Assembly: GCA_036898135.1 (NCBI GenBank)
Contig: CM072511.1
Coordinates: 33,787,639-33,851,638 of the forward strand
Direction of reading: 5' to 3'
DNA: 64,000 nucleotides
DNA from: Oncomelania hupensis
Lineage: Eukaryota; Mollusca; Gastropoda; Littorinimorpha; Pomatiopsidae
Both the position numbers and the translations under genes were made by a program. This document shows, piece after piece, positions 42,210 to 50,389 of this stretch. The notes under the pieces are model-generated. The model was not told where the DNA came from. It was given only the letters and a program-made list of their open reading frames with translations, and made no database searches. Numbering within the stretch: position 1 is the stretch's first letter; every line of letters starts with the position of its first letter.

Positions 42210-45200
42210 GGATTTTTATATAGCGGGTACTCCAGCCTATGACCAGACTCACCACGCTTTACATAGTCATTACATAAAAATACATGCACTCAATCAAACA
42301 TCGCTTTTGCTACGATACACCAAAAGACGGAACAGTAAAGGTAAGAACTATTTACAACTATGTACACAACTGACAAAAAAAGACAGAAATAGACTATTTA
42401 CAACTATATGTACATAAATGACAAAAAAGACAGAAATAGAATAGCAAAAACCTATTCATAGCTATTTATATGCCCGGTTAGACCCAGGAAGAAAAACAGT
42501 ATAAATATTTACAGCCGTGTATACACTTACGGATCAGACAGAGACAAAAGAGGAGAGAATGGTTAAGGGCCAATGCTTAAGGGCCTTTCAGACGCAAACA
42601 TGTTTCGTCGTGTTTCGTGGCAGGCAAAGGACATGCTTGTAGCTGACCCCCACGTGAGCACATTTGAACTCATGTTGACCCTTGCGCGCAGACCTTTGCC
42701 TCGATAGAATAATTCCTATTTTATTTTGTGCGCTGCTGAAGATGTGTCCGCTGTGACCAATCAGAATGCTCGGATGCAAAACGTCCCCATAGGCAGTCAA
42801 TGAAAAAAAACCTATGCCACTTTCATTTGCTGATGCAGTCGGTCCACTTGGTCTTTTGACTCCTCCTTTCCTCGAGATCATCGTTGCTGTAGCATTTGTG
42901 AATTAGTTTAGTGACGGTTTGGGAATAAAACCTGCTGTTTTAGCACGTTATAAGAACAACGGCAACAGCAGCTGCTGCTGCTGCAGCGAGCTTGCGTTTT
43001 CTGTCGAAAATAACTGAAGCCATTTTTGTTACTATGCAGTTAAAGTCACATTGCAAGCAATGCATTGCTGCGTCTGAACACAATAGACAAGCTATCTTTG
43101 CCTGCAACAAAACATGTTCAACCCAACAGCAATGAATGTCATGGGGAAAGTGATGACTAGGCTACATTATGAAAAAAAAATTGCAGGTTCCGGTGCGGGA
43201 GAGTCTAGAGCAACCCCCAGCACAGGCAGCAGCATTAGGTCTGCCGGCAAGAAGTCAAAGAGCTTGAAGGGAAAGCGTAACAAAAGCACAACCAGACTAA
43301 AGACTCTTGCTACAACTGCTGTCCGTGCCCAGGGTGCCTCTGTCAGCCCTGCTAAACCCAAAGGTGTGATGACTGTCTCTTGCATATCACATTGGTTGTT
43401 ATCACAATATTTATTATTTTTCGTATTATGAGGAATCGGTAATACGTTAATAGCCTGTATGTAAGAACACTGATTTTGTCGGTGCACTTAATTTTACATT
43501 AGGATTTACCTTCATTCTTCAGTGTTGTCTTTTGGCGGTATCATCAAGTGCTGTATAATGTATCTTCCATGTTGTCTTTTGACGGTGTCATTAAGTGCTG
43601 TATGATGTATCTTTAGTTTAGTATTAAATTGTCTTTTGGCGGCGTCATTAATTAAGTGCTGTATGTTGTATCTTCAGTGTTGTCTTTTGGCGGTGTCATT
43701 AAGTGCTGTACGATGTATCTTCAGTATTGTCTTTTGGCGGTGTCATTACGTGAAGAATGACACATGATGTTGGACTCGAGCCATGCACCACTTTATCAGA
43801 GTGACCCAGCGTGTATCTGATGACGACCTTCAAATGTCAAAACAGCTGTCACACACTTTGCTCTGAACCAACAGCGGTCCTCCTATACAGTATTGCAGAA
43901 AGACGTTCAACTTACATTTAAAGTACAAGGCAGTGTGATTCTGTCAACTTTGAAGGGAAATGTTCATTGGGAACTCTCGAGTTATTAGTGCCTTTCTATA
44001 CATGATCATCCAGTGTTCGGAAACGCTCTTCTTTTCTATAGCATATGTCAACGCCGGACGGATGTCCCCGGCGAAAGTCTTCTGGAAGAGGATCGAATCC
44101 ATTCAATACTTTCCCATCGAACCTACAGATTTGCAAGCTACGCCATCTTCTTTCCTTTAAAGTGGGACGAAGATGTAGAGTATATTTGTATACAGATTTC
44201 CTAACACTACTTATGCACAGTATTTATTTGATGTTGGACTGGAACCGTGCACCCCCCTTCAGCAGAGCGACCCAGCGTGGGTCTGACGAAGACCTTTAAA
44301 GGTCGAAATTAACACTTATCACACACTTTGCTCTCAAACAACAGCGGACCGCCTCTATACAGTGTAGGAAAGTACTCCAGAAAGACGTTCACCTTCCTAT
44401 CCCATAACTCGGAGGTCGTAGGGGCACCACAGATGATCGTTTAACCAGCGTACTCCATCTTTCCCTGTCCTCAGCAACCCTGATTGTTTCGCTGTGTCAA
44501 ACTAGTCCATTCTCGAATGTTGTCCTCCCACCTCTTTTTCGGTCTCCCTCTTCTTCTACCTCCTTGCATTGTGCCTTGCAGGATGGTCTTTGCAAGACCT
44601 GATGATCTGGTGACTTGGCCTTACCATCGGAGTTTCTGTTTTTTCACCACTGTGAGCAGGTCATCGTGTTGTCCAATGGCTTGTGTGATGGTCTGTCGGA
44701 CTTCGCCGTTGGTGATGTGCTGGGTATAGGAAATGCCCAAAAGTCTTCTGTAGCACCTCATATCCATGCTTTGTATTCTTCGTTGGAGCTAGATCTGCTG
44801 TGAGGGTCCATGTTTCGCAAGCATATAGGAAGATGGAGATGACAAGGGAGCGCAGCAGCCTTACTTTGGAATGTAGACTGATGGTCCTGTCTTTCCAAAT
44901 TGGCTTCAACCTCGCCAGGGCAGCAGTTGTTTGTGCGATCCTGGAGAGGACTTCCTGTCGGGACCCATTGTCTGATACAATGGCTCCTAAATATTTGAAG
45001 CTATGCACTGTGTTGAGGGATTGGCCTTGGACTTTAATGTTCGTGTTGATGCCATTGGTGTTATTGGTCATCATTTTGGTCTTCTCTGCACTTATTTCCA
45101 TTCCACAGACGTTCACCTTACCTTCAATTTATAAGGCTGAAATTATACTGCCACGCACGATTGAAGTGCGGACCGAAACGGACGGGCAGCTAGGTCGGAA

Positions 45201-45352
45201 GTGGTGATCATATAGGTCCGCGCGACTTCGTCCGACTGTGTAAACAAAACGAAAAATTGTTCTGTGGCAGTGCAACAATAAAACAATGACTATCATCGAA
45301 ATCAATGTATCAATGTATCTGGGATGCACTTTCAAACACATACACACCCACA

Positions 45353-45411
<59 letters not shown>

Positions 45412-45443
45412 CCTCCTATGCACATGTTTGCTCATTCATGCCT

Positions 45444-45502
<59 letters not shown>

Positions 45503-46078
45503 TTTTGATTGATTGATTGTTGCTTTAGGTCCAGCGGACTCTTCCGAGCCAAATCAGGACCGGACAGCCCCCGATCCGCATAAAAGATCTGCTGAAACAA
45601 CCCTAGTGGGAAAATTGAATGCCCTCCACCGGTCAGTCACTTTACAATAAAGACATCCCACGCAGGGGACGGCTGAGGCTTTACCCCAACTAATCAAACC
45701 CCCGGTTACAAAAACAAAATAGAATATAAACATCATTATAAATTATCAACAAAACACATACATATAAAATGCCTATATTGCTAAATAATAACATCATAGG
45801 AAGCCCTAGTGACCACCCGGCAGAAAGCGTCCAACATTCCCAAGCTGATCCAACAGACCTCATACACAAACAAGGAGTCTTGTCCAGGAAGAGTTTTCAA
45901 GAAAAAAGGTAGGTCACTGATCTAGCGAAGAAGAAGATAGTATAGCAGATTGATAGCCTGACAGAGCAGGAATAAGAAAGAGCAAATGAGAAAGACAGCG
46001 ACAGTGGGAATTTAAAGCACTAAATTTCCAGAAAGTGGGGGTACTATTTATACTGAAACCCCCGGCACTCCAACGGGG

Positions 46079-46172
<94 letters not shown>

Positions 46173-46375
46173 AACAGATAGACATGGAGACAGAGAGAGA
46201 GACGAAAAATTGTTCTGTGGCAGTGCAACAATAAAACAATGACTAATCAAAATCAATGTATCTGGGATGCACTTTCAAACACACACACCCACACACACAC
46301 ACACACCCACACACACCTCCACACACACACAGCCTCCTATGCACTATGCACATGTTTGCTCATTCATGCCTACCC

Positions 46376-46425
<50 letters not shown>

Positions 46426-48932
46426 GACAATACAATACAATACAAGGTTATTGCTTTAGGTCCAGCGGACTCTTCCGAGCCAAATCAGGACCAGACAGAC
46501 AGAGACAGAGACAGAGACAGGGTAGAGGTATTTAAACTATTCAAAGCTAACTGTATATCCATATTCATTATTCATTCGATAACAGACACCAAACATAAGC
46601 AAACGGGCTGTTTGAAACAAAATTCAATATCCAAATGTATTCATCAGAATCACCTTTACCTTCATTTCCCATTTTCCTAGCAATGTTTTCCCATGCTTTT
46701 TGAATAAGTTCCCGATTGCTGTGATTTTTGTCCCCTTTGTTATATATCAATTTTCTGCAGCGCACCGCCACAATCAATCTTTCGTCCTCCAACTTGGCAG
46801 GAAACAGACCGGATGGTAACGAAACACTTCGATAGAAGATCGGGCCCTTCCGCGCGTTTTAAAGAAGTGTTGCACGTCCGCACGTCTTTTTTCATCCGCA
46901 CGACCTTTTACGTCTAGTCGTGTCAGTATAATCACCGATAGGAAATAAAGAAGAGAACACGACTTTTTTCGGTCCTCACTTCAGTCGTGCGTGGCAGTAT
47001 AATTTCACCCTAAGGCAGCGTGATACTGTTAACTTTGACGGGAAATCTTCATTGGTATCTTTCTTACATTGAACTTCTGATTCTCCAATGCATGATAGAT
47101 ATCAATAAGACACACCTACCATGCAAATTTGGTCAACCTCGATCACTCCAAGGTACAGTGCACTGGAGCTGTTTAAAGTCGGTTCATATAGGTACTTTGA
47201 AGTGACCCTTGACCCTAATTAACTATGAGGGGTTCAAAGTCAAAACTTGTATGTAAAGATCATAGATTGATCTCTCATTCATGGTCCGTTTGTGTGTTGA
47301 TCTTGAAGGTCAAGGTCATTCGGCCTTATGAAAAAAGTCAAAACTTTGTCTTCGTACAGTAAAGTGGTTTTATATTTGAACCACAGCGTGCATCAACATT
47401 GGTTTATTTGATCATAAATGAGCCTCAGAGGTCATACGAAGGTCAAGGTCATCCCAAGTTAAGGTCATTCCAATGTCACTGTAGTTTTTTTGACATAGGC
47501 CTAATAGAACTTCTGCTGTAGTTTTTTTGATCATACATTAGTATTCCAAGTGGAGCCGTAGGTCAAGGTAATCTCAAGATCAATATTACTTCGTGTTTAA
47601 ATACAAACGTTTCTTTTCGGGTTATTAAACCTAATCCATGATTATGGGCTTTGCCTTTGTTATTTTTAATGATGAAGGGAGGAGGATTGATCAATGCAGC
47701 ATGATGTGAAATCTTTTCTTTCAGAAGAATTGCATGTGTGCGTCAGAGTTAACATGTACGCAGGAACTCAGGACGAAGTTTTACCATTTATTTGTATTAT
47801 ATTTATTTCATCACTTTTATATTACGCTTTACCAGCTCAAGAGCCGCTCAAGGCGCTGGCCGATACAGGATCTAACTCAAACCAACTGAGGTGCCCACTT
47901 GCAGCCTTTGGGTGCATATATCAACTCCCAGACGACTGAGCCCAATCCTGGGCGACCATGGATGGGGAGAGGAGACCTAGTATGTGCTGGGTGTATTTGT
48001 GTAGCCGGCACTCGCCGGTCTAGCACATGAGCGTCAGGATCTATGCATGAGTATTAATTTGTGACAGCATTACCTCACATTGCTTAGTGTTGACTTTTCG
48101 GTTATAAGGAATCTTGCATGCCAATCGCAGGCTGAATATGGAAAGTCTTTTTCTGTCCGTCTGTAAAACATACCAAAATACAGAAACAGCTTATTTGTAT
48201 AACATTTAAAAAAAAGAGAGAAAAAAAATAGAAACACAAACAAATTTCTCACACAAGCAAAGAACTGCTTTTGGCTAATCATGCCGACCACATGAGCAAC
48301 AAAAATAATGACTGGCGTGAGCCTACAATGTAACAACTGTTAGTGAAGTTTATAAAATGTCCGACCTCATTGAAAAACTGAAAAAAAAAACTCCCGTGCT
48401 TGTTGTCTCGCCAGGTATCACGGTCAGTTTGGGCAAGACGAAACATGGGAAGAAGGTACAGAGTCGCTGGACACGGCTCAAGTTTGCGCAGTCACGTGAG
48501 GCAGACTCACGCAGCATAACCTCATCTGCCTCCAAGAGCAGCATATCATGGGGGAGCAACCTATCAGGGACAGTCTCCAGGGCCTCACTTTCCAATTTAT
48601 CAGGGAGCAGTTTGGCAGATGCTTCACACACCCAGATCTGGTTGGCGCCTTGGAAGCATTCCACATTAGACTCGACTAATAAGACCACGTCCCTTGCGAG
48701 TGACATTTCTCCCCCCATGCCTGACAGCGACCGGGAACACAGCTTGCCCGATGAGGACAAAGAGGACAAAGAGCCCGTAAACCGTAGCTTCAAGTGGTGG
48801 CGCTTTTTGTTCCGTTCATCCTCGGCGAGCGACCTGGCCTGTTCTCAATCCACTCGCTATCGATCAATTTTGGAGGTAATGTTCGGTACTCGCAGTGAGG
48901 TGAAAAAAGCACAGTCAGATCTCGTCGTGTAA
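26456..48932 (+). CDS. Tetraspanin-family membrane protein with long C-terminal tail (5' exon missing)
   Basis: Exons: 26456-26656, 29192-29266, 31284-31391, 34973-35206, 36376-36459, 41550-41703, 43187-43363, 48415-48932. All borders are AG/GT and all phases agree, giving 516 residues from TM1 onward. Order: end of TM1, short loop, TM2 with CGCCG, TM3, large extracellular loop with FECCG, CC and three further cysteines before a GC, TM4, then a cytoplasmic tail of about 260 residues rich in K, R and S. Tetraspanins organise membrane microdomains through partners bound by the large loop. The TM4 entry (GCQY) and exit resemble the peripherin/ROM1 branch and ordinary tetraspanins alike, so no subfamily name is given. 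The tail is far longer than usual. Introns are packed with transposons. Confidence 0.88.
26701..26830. repeat. (GAT)n microsatellite just after a tetraspanin exon
   Basis: GAT/GAG repeats begin about 50 bases after the donor of the exon ending 26656. Confidence 0.93.
26955..27330. repeat. Compound (ATT)n/(TAG)n microsatellite
   Basis: Nearly 380 bases of ATT, TAG and related triplets with few interruptions. Confidence 0.95.
27338..28350 (+). repeat. Direct duplication of a 415-base unit
   Basis: 27338-27757 and 27935-28350 share an ordered series of identical blocks, for example AATGGGAGGCGACT, GGTTCAAGCTTGGGAGAGAA-like starts, GGACTACATTGTCGGCAGGC and CAATGGTGGTGGCCGAGAGA. The copies differ by scattered changes. 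No conserved ORF is visible; the family is not recognised. Confidence 0.85.
28592..28735. repeat. (AAT)n/(ATT)n inverted microsatellite
   Basis: About 48 bases of AAT repeat followed by about 85 bases of ATT repeat, so the tract can fold on itself. Confidence 0.94.
28758..29036. repeat. Foldback structure around a (CT)n tract
   Basis: Arms 28850-28889 and 28980-29020 are inverted copies (ACAATTTTATA..CACAAAACGA) around about 90 bases of CT repeat. Outer pieces TAGGTGCTTATATAAA (28758-28773) and TTTATATAAGCACCTA (29019-29034) extend the arms. The left arm is interrupted at 28777-28845 by a LINE 3' end with AATC tail. Confidence 0.7.
29034..29127. repeat. (AT)n microsatellite
   Basis: About 90 bases of AT dinucleotide repeat, 65 bases upstream of the TM3 exon. 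Confidence 0.95.
29192..29266 (+). CDS. Tetraspanin exon: TM3
   Basis: Acceptor TCTTTTGCAG|TACCTG and donor AACAAC|GTGGGC (weak but in phase 0), 25 codons. It encodes [19 protein letters not shown], a single hydrophobic segment in the TM3 position. The donor is followed at once by a long CT run starting at about 29271. Confidence 0.82.
29271..29343. repeat. (CT)n microsatellite at a splice donor
   Basis: About 73 bases of CT repeat start five bases after the donor of the tetraspanin TM3 exon. Confidence 0.95.
29630..30795 (+). mobile_element. RTE-like LINE 5' fragment with endonuclease ORF
   Basis: The ORF 29869-30795 encodes an apurinic-type endonuclease: [48 protein letters not shown] and GSDHDLV. 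The leader (CCCAACGTTTCCCGGC, GTCGTAAGAGGCG) matches the start of the copy at 32165. The reverse-transcriptase half is absent, and a GGTCA-rich repeat begins immediately after. Confidence 0.87.
30800..30975 (-). repeat. GGTCA-rich dispersed repeat (copy b)
   Basis: Contains CAAGGTCAAGGTCATAG and the end motif GTGAGTCATATGGGCTTTGCC shared with 40895-41115 and 62738-62790. Confidence 0.75.
31284..31391 (+). CDS. Tetraspanin exon: start of large extracellular loop
   Basis: Acceptor GTGTGACAG|AACACG and donor CACGTG|GTAGGT, 36 codons, phase 0. It encodes [18 protein letters not shown] and ends FINHV, which joins to F-E-C-C-G of the next exon, the standard tetraspanin arrangement. One NES sequon is present. 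Confidence 0.83.
32160..34857 (+). pseudogene. RTE-like LINE, internally deleted and frame-broken
   Basis: The leader at 32165 is followed by a deletion that joins it to the middle of the endonuclease (CATCATCCAGGTCTATGCCC). From there the element runs through reverse transcriptase ([10 protein letters not shown] near 34095) to a GGATA tail at 34840-34855. Several stops and frameshifts (near 32770, 33675, 33838 and 34340) make it inactive. It lies in the tetraspanin intron 31392-34972. Confidence 0.9.
34973..35206 (+). CDS. Tetraspanin exon: large loop with FECCG and CC motifs
   Basis: Acceptor ATGTATAG|TTTGAA and donor CAACAC|GTACGT, 78 codons, phase 0. It begins [12 protein letters not shown], continues to [12 protein letters not shown], then has an NIT sequon and the pair CRSC. 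With the GC that opens the next exon this makes eight loop cysteines. The spacing differs from the ADAM10-binding C8 group, which has a cysteine just before the PFSCC motif. Confidence 0.9.
35721..35993. mobile_element. Small inverted-repeat element carrying telomere-like repeats
   Basis: Ends 35721-35743 (TGTAGAAACGATGTTCTGAT) and 35971-35993 are inverted copies with few mismatches. Inside, 35829-35868 holds degenerate CCCTAA repeats (AACCCTAACCCTTAACC). No ORF and no clear flanking duplication. Confidence 0.65.
36321..36361. repeat. (GT)n microsatellite
   Basis: About 40 bases of GT repeat, ending 15 bases before the acceptor of the TM4 exon. Confidence 0.93.
36376..36459 (+). CDS. Tetraspanin exon: last loop cysteine and TM4 start
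   Basis: Acceptor TTTACAG|GGCTGC and donor ATGGAG|GTATTG, 28 codons. It encodes [17 protein letters not shown] and then [14 protein letters not shown]-repeat tract of about 40 bases lies just upstream of the acceptor. Confidence 0.88.
36486..36720 (-). repeat. LINE-type 3' end with (AAT)n tail
   Basis: (AAT)n at 36487-36543 is followed by ACATTTGTACAGCGCCCTTCC and AGCGCTTTACAG, the complement of a typical L2-like 3' end. It starts 27 bases after the TM4 exon. Confidence 0.6.
37269..39110 (-). pseudogene. Second type of LINE, interrupted by an RTE fragment
   Basis: On the minus strand, 39110-38535 encodes the start of a reverse transcriptase ([44 protein letters not shown]). 37840-37269 encodes the later part ([50 protein letters not shown]). 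This resembles LINEs common in fish genomes and is distinct from the RTE and L2-like families here. 37843-38531 between them is RTE sequence. Both are broken. Confidence 0.8.
37843..38531 (-). mobile_element. RTE-like fragment inside another LINE
   Basis: Complement of RTE from FADD-proximal sequence to the [11 protein letters not shown] region; the GGATA tail is missing. By chance its frame runs on into the host LINE, making a 257-codon chimeric ORF (37269-38042). Confidence 0.85.
39290..39810 (+). pseudogene. RNase H-type LINE 3' remnant
   Basis: The frame reads [20 protein letters not shown], the conserved P-S-H-x-G and N-x-x-A-D pattern of RNase H domains in I-clade-like LINEs. It continues to about 39810 with one or two stops (near 39648). 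Confidence 0.65.
40106..41115 (-). repeat. GGTCA-rich dispersed repeat (copy c), split by a DNA element
   Basis: 40106-40189 has GGGTCAAGGTCATCCCAAGG units. 40880-41115 carries the rest, ending CGAGTCATATGGGCTTTGCC. The element 40190-40874 separates them. Confidence 0.8.
40190..40874. mobile_element. hAT-like element with CAGGGCCGGACCT termini
   Basis: CAGGGCCGGACCT at 40190 is matched by its complement AGGTCCGGCCCTG ending 40874. CAAGG borders both sides (40185-40189 and 40875-40879). It includes a (CT)n tract at 40561-40631 and a T-rich stretch near 40740-40822. No transposase is visible. The termini are typical of hAT-like MITEs, some of which make 5-bp duplications. Confidence 0.85.
41550..41703 (+). 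CDS. Tetraspanin exon: TM4 end and start of tail
   Basis: Acceptor GTTTCAG|CTTGTG and donor GCTGAAG|GTCACA. It continues TM4 as [16 protein letters not shown] and enters a cytoplasmic region ([18 protein letters not shown]). It leaves phase 1 and completes a Gly codon with the next exon. Confidence 0.83.
41986..42150 (-). repeat. LINE 3' end, second copy of the 12219 family
   Basis: (AAT)n followed by CAGGATGCTATGTACGCGCC, GCTCAAAGCGCGG and TCAAACAGGTGGTG, in the same order as 12284-12425. Confidence 0.7.
42168..42560 (-). repeat. LINE-type 3' end with (AAT)n tail and internal duplication
   Basis: (AAT)n, then CGGATTTTTATATAGCGGG and CACGCTTTACATAGTC. Pieces such as GACAAAAAAGACAGAAATAG occur two or more times between 42370 and 42440. 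Confidence 0.6.
42561..43130. other. Unassigned stretch with inverted CAGGCAAAG motifs
   Basis: TTCAGACGCA..CATGTTTCG..GGCAGGCAAAGG near 42590 and GCTATCTTTGCCTGCAACAA..CATGTTC near 43095 are partly inverted copies, and TGCGTCTGAA occurs near 43068. A degraded TIR element is possible. No gene was seen before the exon at 43187. Confidence 0.4.
43187..43363 (+). CDS. Tetraspanin exon: basic Ser/Thr/Lys-rich tail
   Basis: Acceptor AATTGCAG|GTTCCG and donor CCCAAAG|GTGTGA, phase 1 in and out. It encodes a low-complexity basic stretch ([18 protein letters not shown]) with no recognised domain. The exon stands out from its AT-rich flanks in base composition and codon use, which supports it being coding. 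Confidence 0.75.
43520..43750. repeat. Minisatellite, about 50-base unit, 4-5 copies
   Basis: TTGTCTTTTGGCGGTGTCAT and AAGTGCTGTAYGATGTATCT recur near 43523, 43570, 43629, 43679 and 43728. Units differ by small indels. Confidence 0.9.
43755..43990. repeat. Interspersed repeat, uninterrupted copy
   Basis: GATGTTGGACTCGAGCC, GTGACCCAGCGTG, CACACTTTGCTCTGAACC, AGAAAGACGTTCA and AAGGCAGTGTGATTCTGTC occur here in one block. The same order is found at 44218-47130, split by two insertions. Confidence 0.8.
44396..45106 (-). mobile_element. RTE-like LINE 3' fragment with 13-bp duplication
   Basis: The complement of the RTE 3' end, from [11 protein letters not shown] to CCTATCCC (short GGATA tail). 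AGACGTTCACCTT is present on both sides (44383-44395 and 45107-45119), an exact 13-base target duplication. Close identity with 15900-16612 suggests a recent insertion. Confidence 0.92.
45343..45495. repeat. (CA)n and (GA)n microsatellites
   Basis: CA repeats at 45343-45412 and GA repeats at 45449-45500. A nearly identical arrangement with the same flank (TGTATCTGGGATGCACTTTC) occurs again at 46256-46400. Confidence 0.93.
45512..46080 (-). mobile_element. LINE 3' end, AATC-tailed family (copy 1)
   Basis: Starts with a GATTGATTG tract then CTTTAGGTCCAGCGGACTC; contains CATAAAAGATCTGCTGAAAC, CTTTACAATAAAGACATCCC and ends CCCCCGGCACTCCAACGGGG. About 550 bases recur at 50390-50947 and 53505-54080. 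Read on the minus strand the short tandem tail is at the 3' end. No ORF. Confidence 0.8.
46081..46168. repeat. (GA)n microsatellite
   Basis: About 88 bases of GA repeat directly after the LINE end. Confidence 0.95.
46568..46792 (-). CDS. MADF/Myb-like DNA-binding ORF of the Harbinger-type element (fragment)
   Basis: 75 codons with the start of a MADF domain: D-E-R-L-I near the N-terminus, Y-N-K, then W-x-x-I-A. In PIF/Harbinger elements this protein helps bring the nuclease to the ends. The frame drifts into non-homologous sequence after about residue 47, so it is a remnant or has an unseen intron. Confidence 0.6.
   Translation of the reverse strand: MEDERLIVAVRCRKLIYNKGDKNHSNRELIQKAWENIARKMGNEGKGDSDEYIWILNFVSNSPFAYVWCLLSNE
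47140..47660 (-). repeat. GGTCA-rich dispersed repeat (copy d)
   Basis: GAAGGTCAAGGTCATTCGG, CGAAGGTCAAGGTCATCCC and GTAGGTCAAGGTAATC occur with the same spacers as in other copies; it ends ATTATGGGCTTTGCC. Confidence 0.78.
47786..48040 (-). repeat. SINE/LINE 3' part shared with 61817-62040
   Basis: CAGCTCAAGAGCCGCTCAAG, GGCGCTGGCCGATACAGGAT and AGCCGGCACTCGCC recur, reversed, at 61820-62010. Confidence 0.75.
48415..48932 (+). CDS. Tetraspanin terminal exon: Ser-rich tail and stop
   Basis: Acceptor GTCTCGCCAG|GTATCA; it runs 172 codons to a TAA at 48930-48932. It begins [14 protein letters not shown], carries a serine-rich block ([19 protein letters not shown]) and an acidic piece (DEDKEDKEP), and ends with [16 protein letters not shown] and SDLVV. 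The last residues, S-D-L-V-V, resemble a class II C-terminal PDZ ligand (hydrophobic-X-hydrophobic), though this is not tested. Confidence 0.8.
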
Positions 48933-49099
48933 ATCGTTCTGGGTTTCTTCACTTCTGTAACGAAAAGAACTGTCACTGTCCCAAAAGAGATAATCAATAA
49001 TAAAATAAATCCTGATGTTCCGACAGTGAGGAACTGTGTATCTTTATGAATTGCGTCACTGTCCGTCCTGATACCACATGGTTCACCCCAAAAGTACGC

Positions 49100-50225
49100 A
49101 GTGCCACTAAAATCAAATAGCGTGCAGAGGGGAGGGAAGAGTCAGATTGAAGTAGATCGTCAGATGTTTTGTGAAGCAAGGCGTAAGTGTTCTGATGCAG
49201 CCAACACAGCCAGAAAACCGCATGTCATTAGAGTCCTCGATTCCGCTTCAAGTGACCCAGATGAAATGTTTACAGTAGTCAACAGTATCCATGGGAAAGA
49301 AGTGTCTTTACATGTTCTTCCAGATTTTGGTGGGCAGACTGCTGTAGACACGCGCTGTACTTACTTACAGGTAAAAATCAGAACAATTACTGATAGTTTC
49401 AGTTATTCTGACAGCTGTCAACCAGAAGTCAGGGACCGTTTCACAGGCATGGCTTTCTCGGAGTTTCATCGTGTCACTGAGGATCAGCTTAAAAAGATTA
49501 TTGGTCGGTGCAAACCCACTTCTTCCTCTGTTGACACCATCCCAAGAAAAGTTCTCCTTGAGCATATAGACAGCTTGCTGCCTGTCCTTGTGTGAATCGT
49601 CGATGCCTGCATCTCCTCCTCGAGCCTGTGTCCCACAGCCTTTGAAGGAAGCCGTTGTTACACTTTTTCTAAAGAAGCACAATTTAGACCCAGTGAGTGC
49701 AAGCATTATAGACCAATCTCCAATCTACCGAATTTGTCAAAACTAGCGAAACGCATTGTTGCTAAACAACTTTTCTCTCACCTGGAGAACTACGGACTTT
49801 TGGATAAGTTCCAGTCAGCATATAGGCCACAACACCGCAGTTGTGAGACTGCTCTCCTGCGTCACATAAAAGATTTCTCTGCAATGCGGATGCTGGGAAT
49901 GTTACATTTGTTGTGCTTCTTGATGTGAGTGCATCATTTGATTTGATCGATCATAGCGCTTTGCTAGATCGTCTTCAGAAGGAGGTTGATGTTGGTGGTG
50001 CGTTCTTGGGATGGTTCCTGTCATATCTCAGCGACAGGATTCGGCAGGTCATCGTTGATCATGCATTGTCTGTTGAAATGCCCTTGCTTTGTGAGTGCCG
50101 CAAGGTTCTGTTTTGGAGCTGATTTTATTCTCAATTTATACCTCACAGCTTGTCTCTGTTACTGAGAAACATGGTGTGTATTGCAAGATGTTTGCAGATG
50201 ACTCTGATTTTTACATCTGATGGCT
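49100..50225 (+). pseudogene. Degenerate L2-like LINE (third subfamily)
   Basis: Frames with FTVVNSIHGKEVSLHVLPDF, EFHRVTEDQLKKIIGR, HYRPISNLPNLSKLAKRIVA, LLDVSASFDLIDHSALLDRL and SYLSDRIRQVIVDHAL occur in order but are broken by frameshifts near 49595, 49700 and 49920. It starts about 170 bases after the tetraspanin stop codon. Confidence 0.85.
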
Positions 50226-50389
50226 GCTTTGTTTAATTTTGGGATCACTTCCTTCCACTACTCCCTCCATGTGCAATGAATTTTTCCCCGTTATACACCC
50301 ATCGCTCTTCTCAGTGATTTAAAAAGAGAGAACCCTCTATAATTACCAATGCAATTTATGCTTACCATTGCTGGCCGGCAGAATTTGCA

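Larger units (their letters stand above)
45135..47010. mobile_element. PIF/Harbinger-type element with MADF-like ORF
   Basis: Inverted ends are GGCTGAAATTATACTGCCAC at 45135 and its near complement ending 47010. TAA flanks both sides (45132-45134 and 47011-47013), the usual Harbinger duplication. A minus-strand ORF at 46568-46792 ([18 protein letters not shown], then [14 protein letters not shown]) resembles the MADF/Myb-like protein of these elements. No DDE nuclease is seen, so the element is incomplete. A LINE end, CA and GA tracts lie inside. Confidence 0.85.
44218..47130. repeat. Interspersed repeat, copy split by RTE and Harbinger-type insertions
   Basis: 44218-44395, 45120-45134 and 47011-47130 line up with 43755-43990. 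The intervening DNA is two mobile elements (44396-45106 and 45135-47010). Confidence 0.78.

Noticed and set aside
48357..48414. Independent gene starting at the ATG at 48357
   Set aside because: The in-frame ATG lies before a good acceptor at 48414, and the phase and composition fit a spliced tetraspanin tail exon better.
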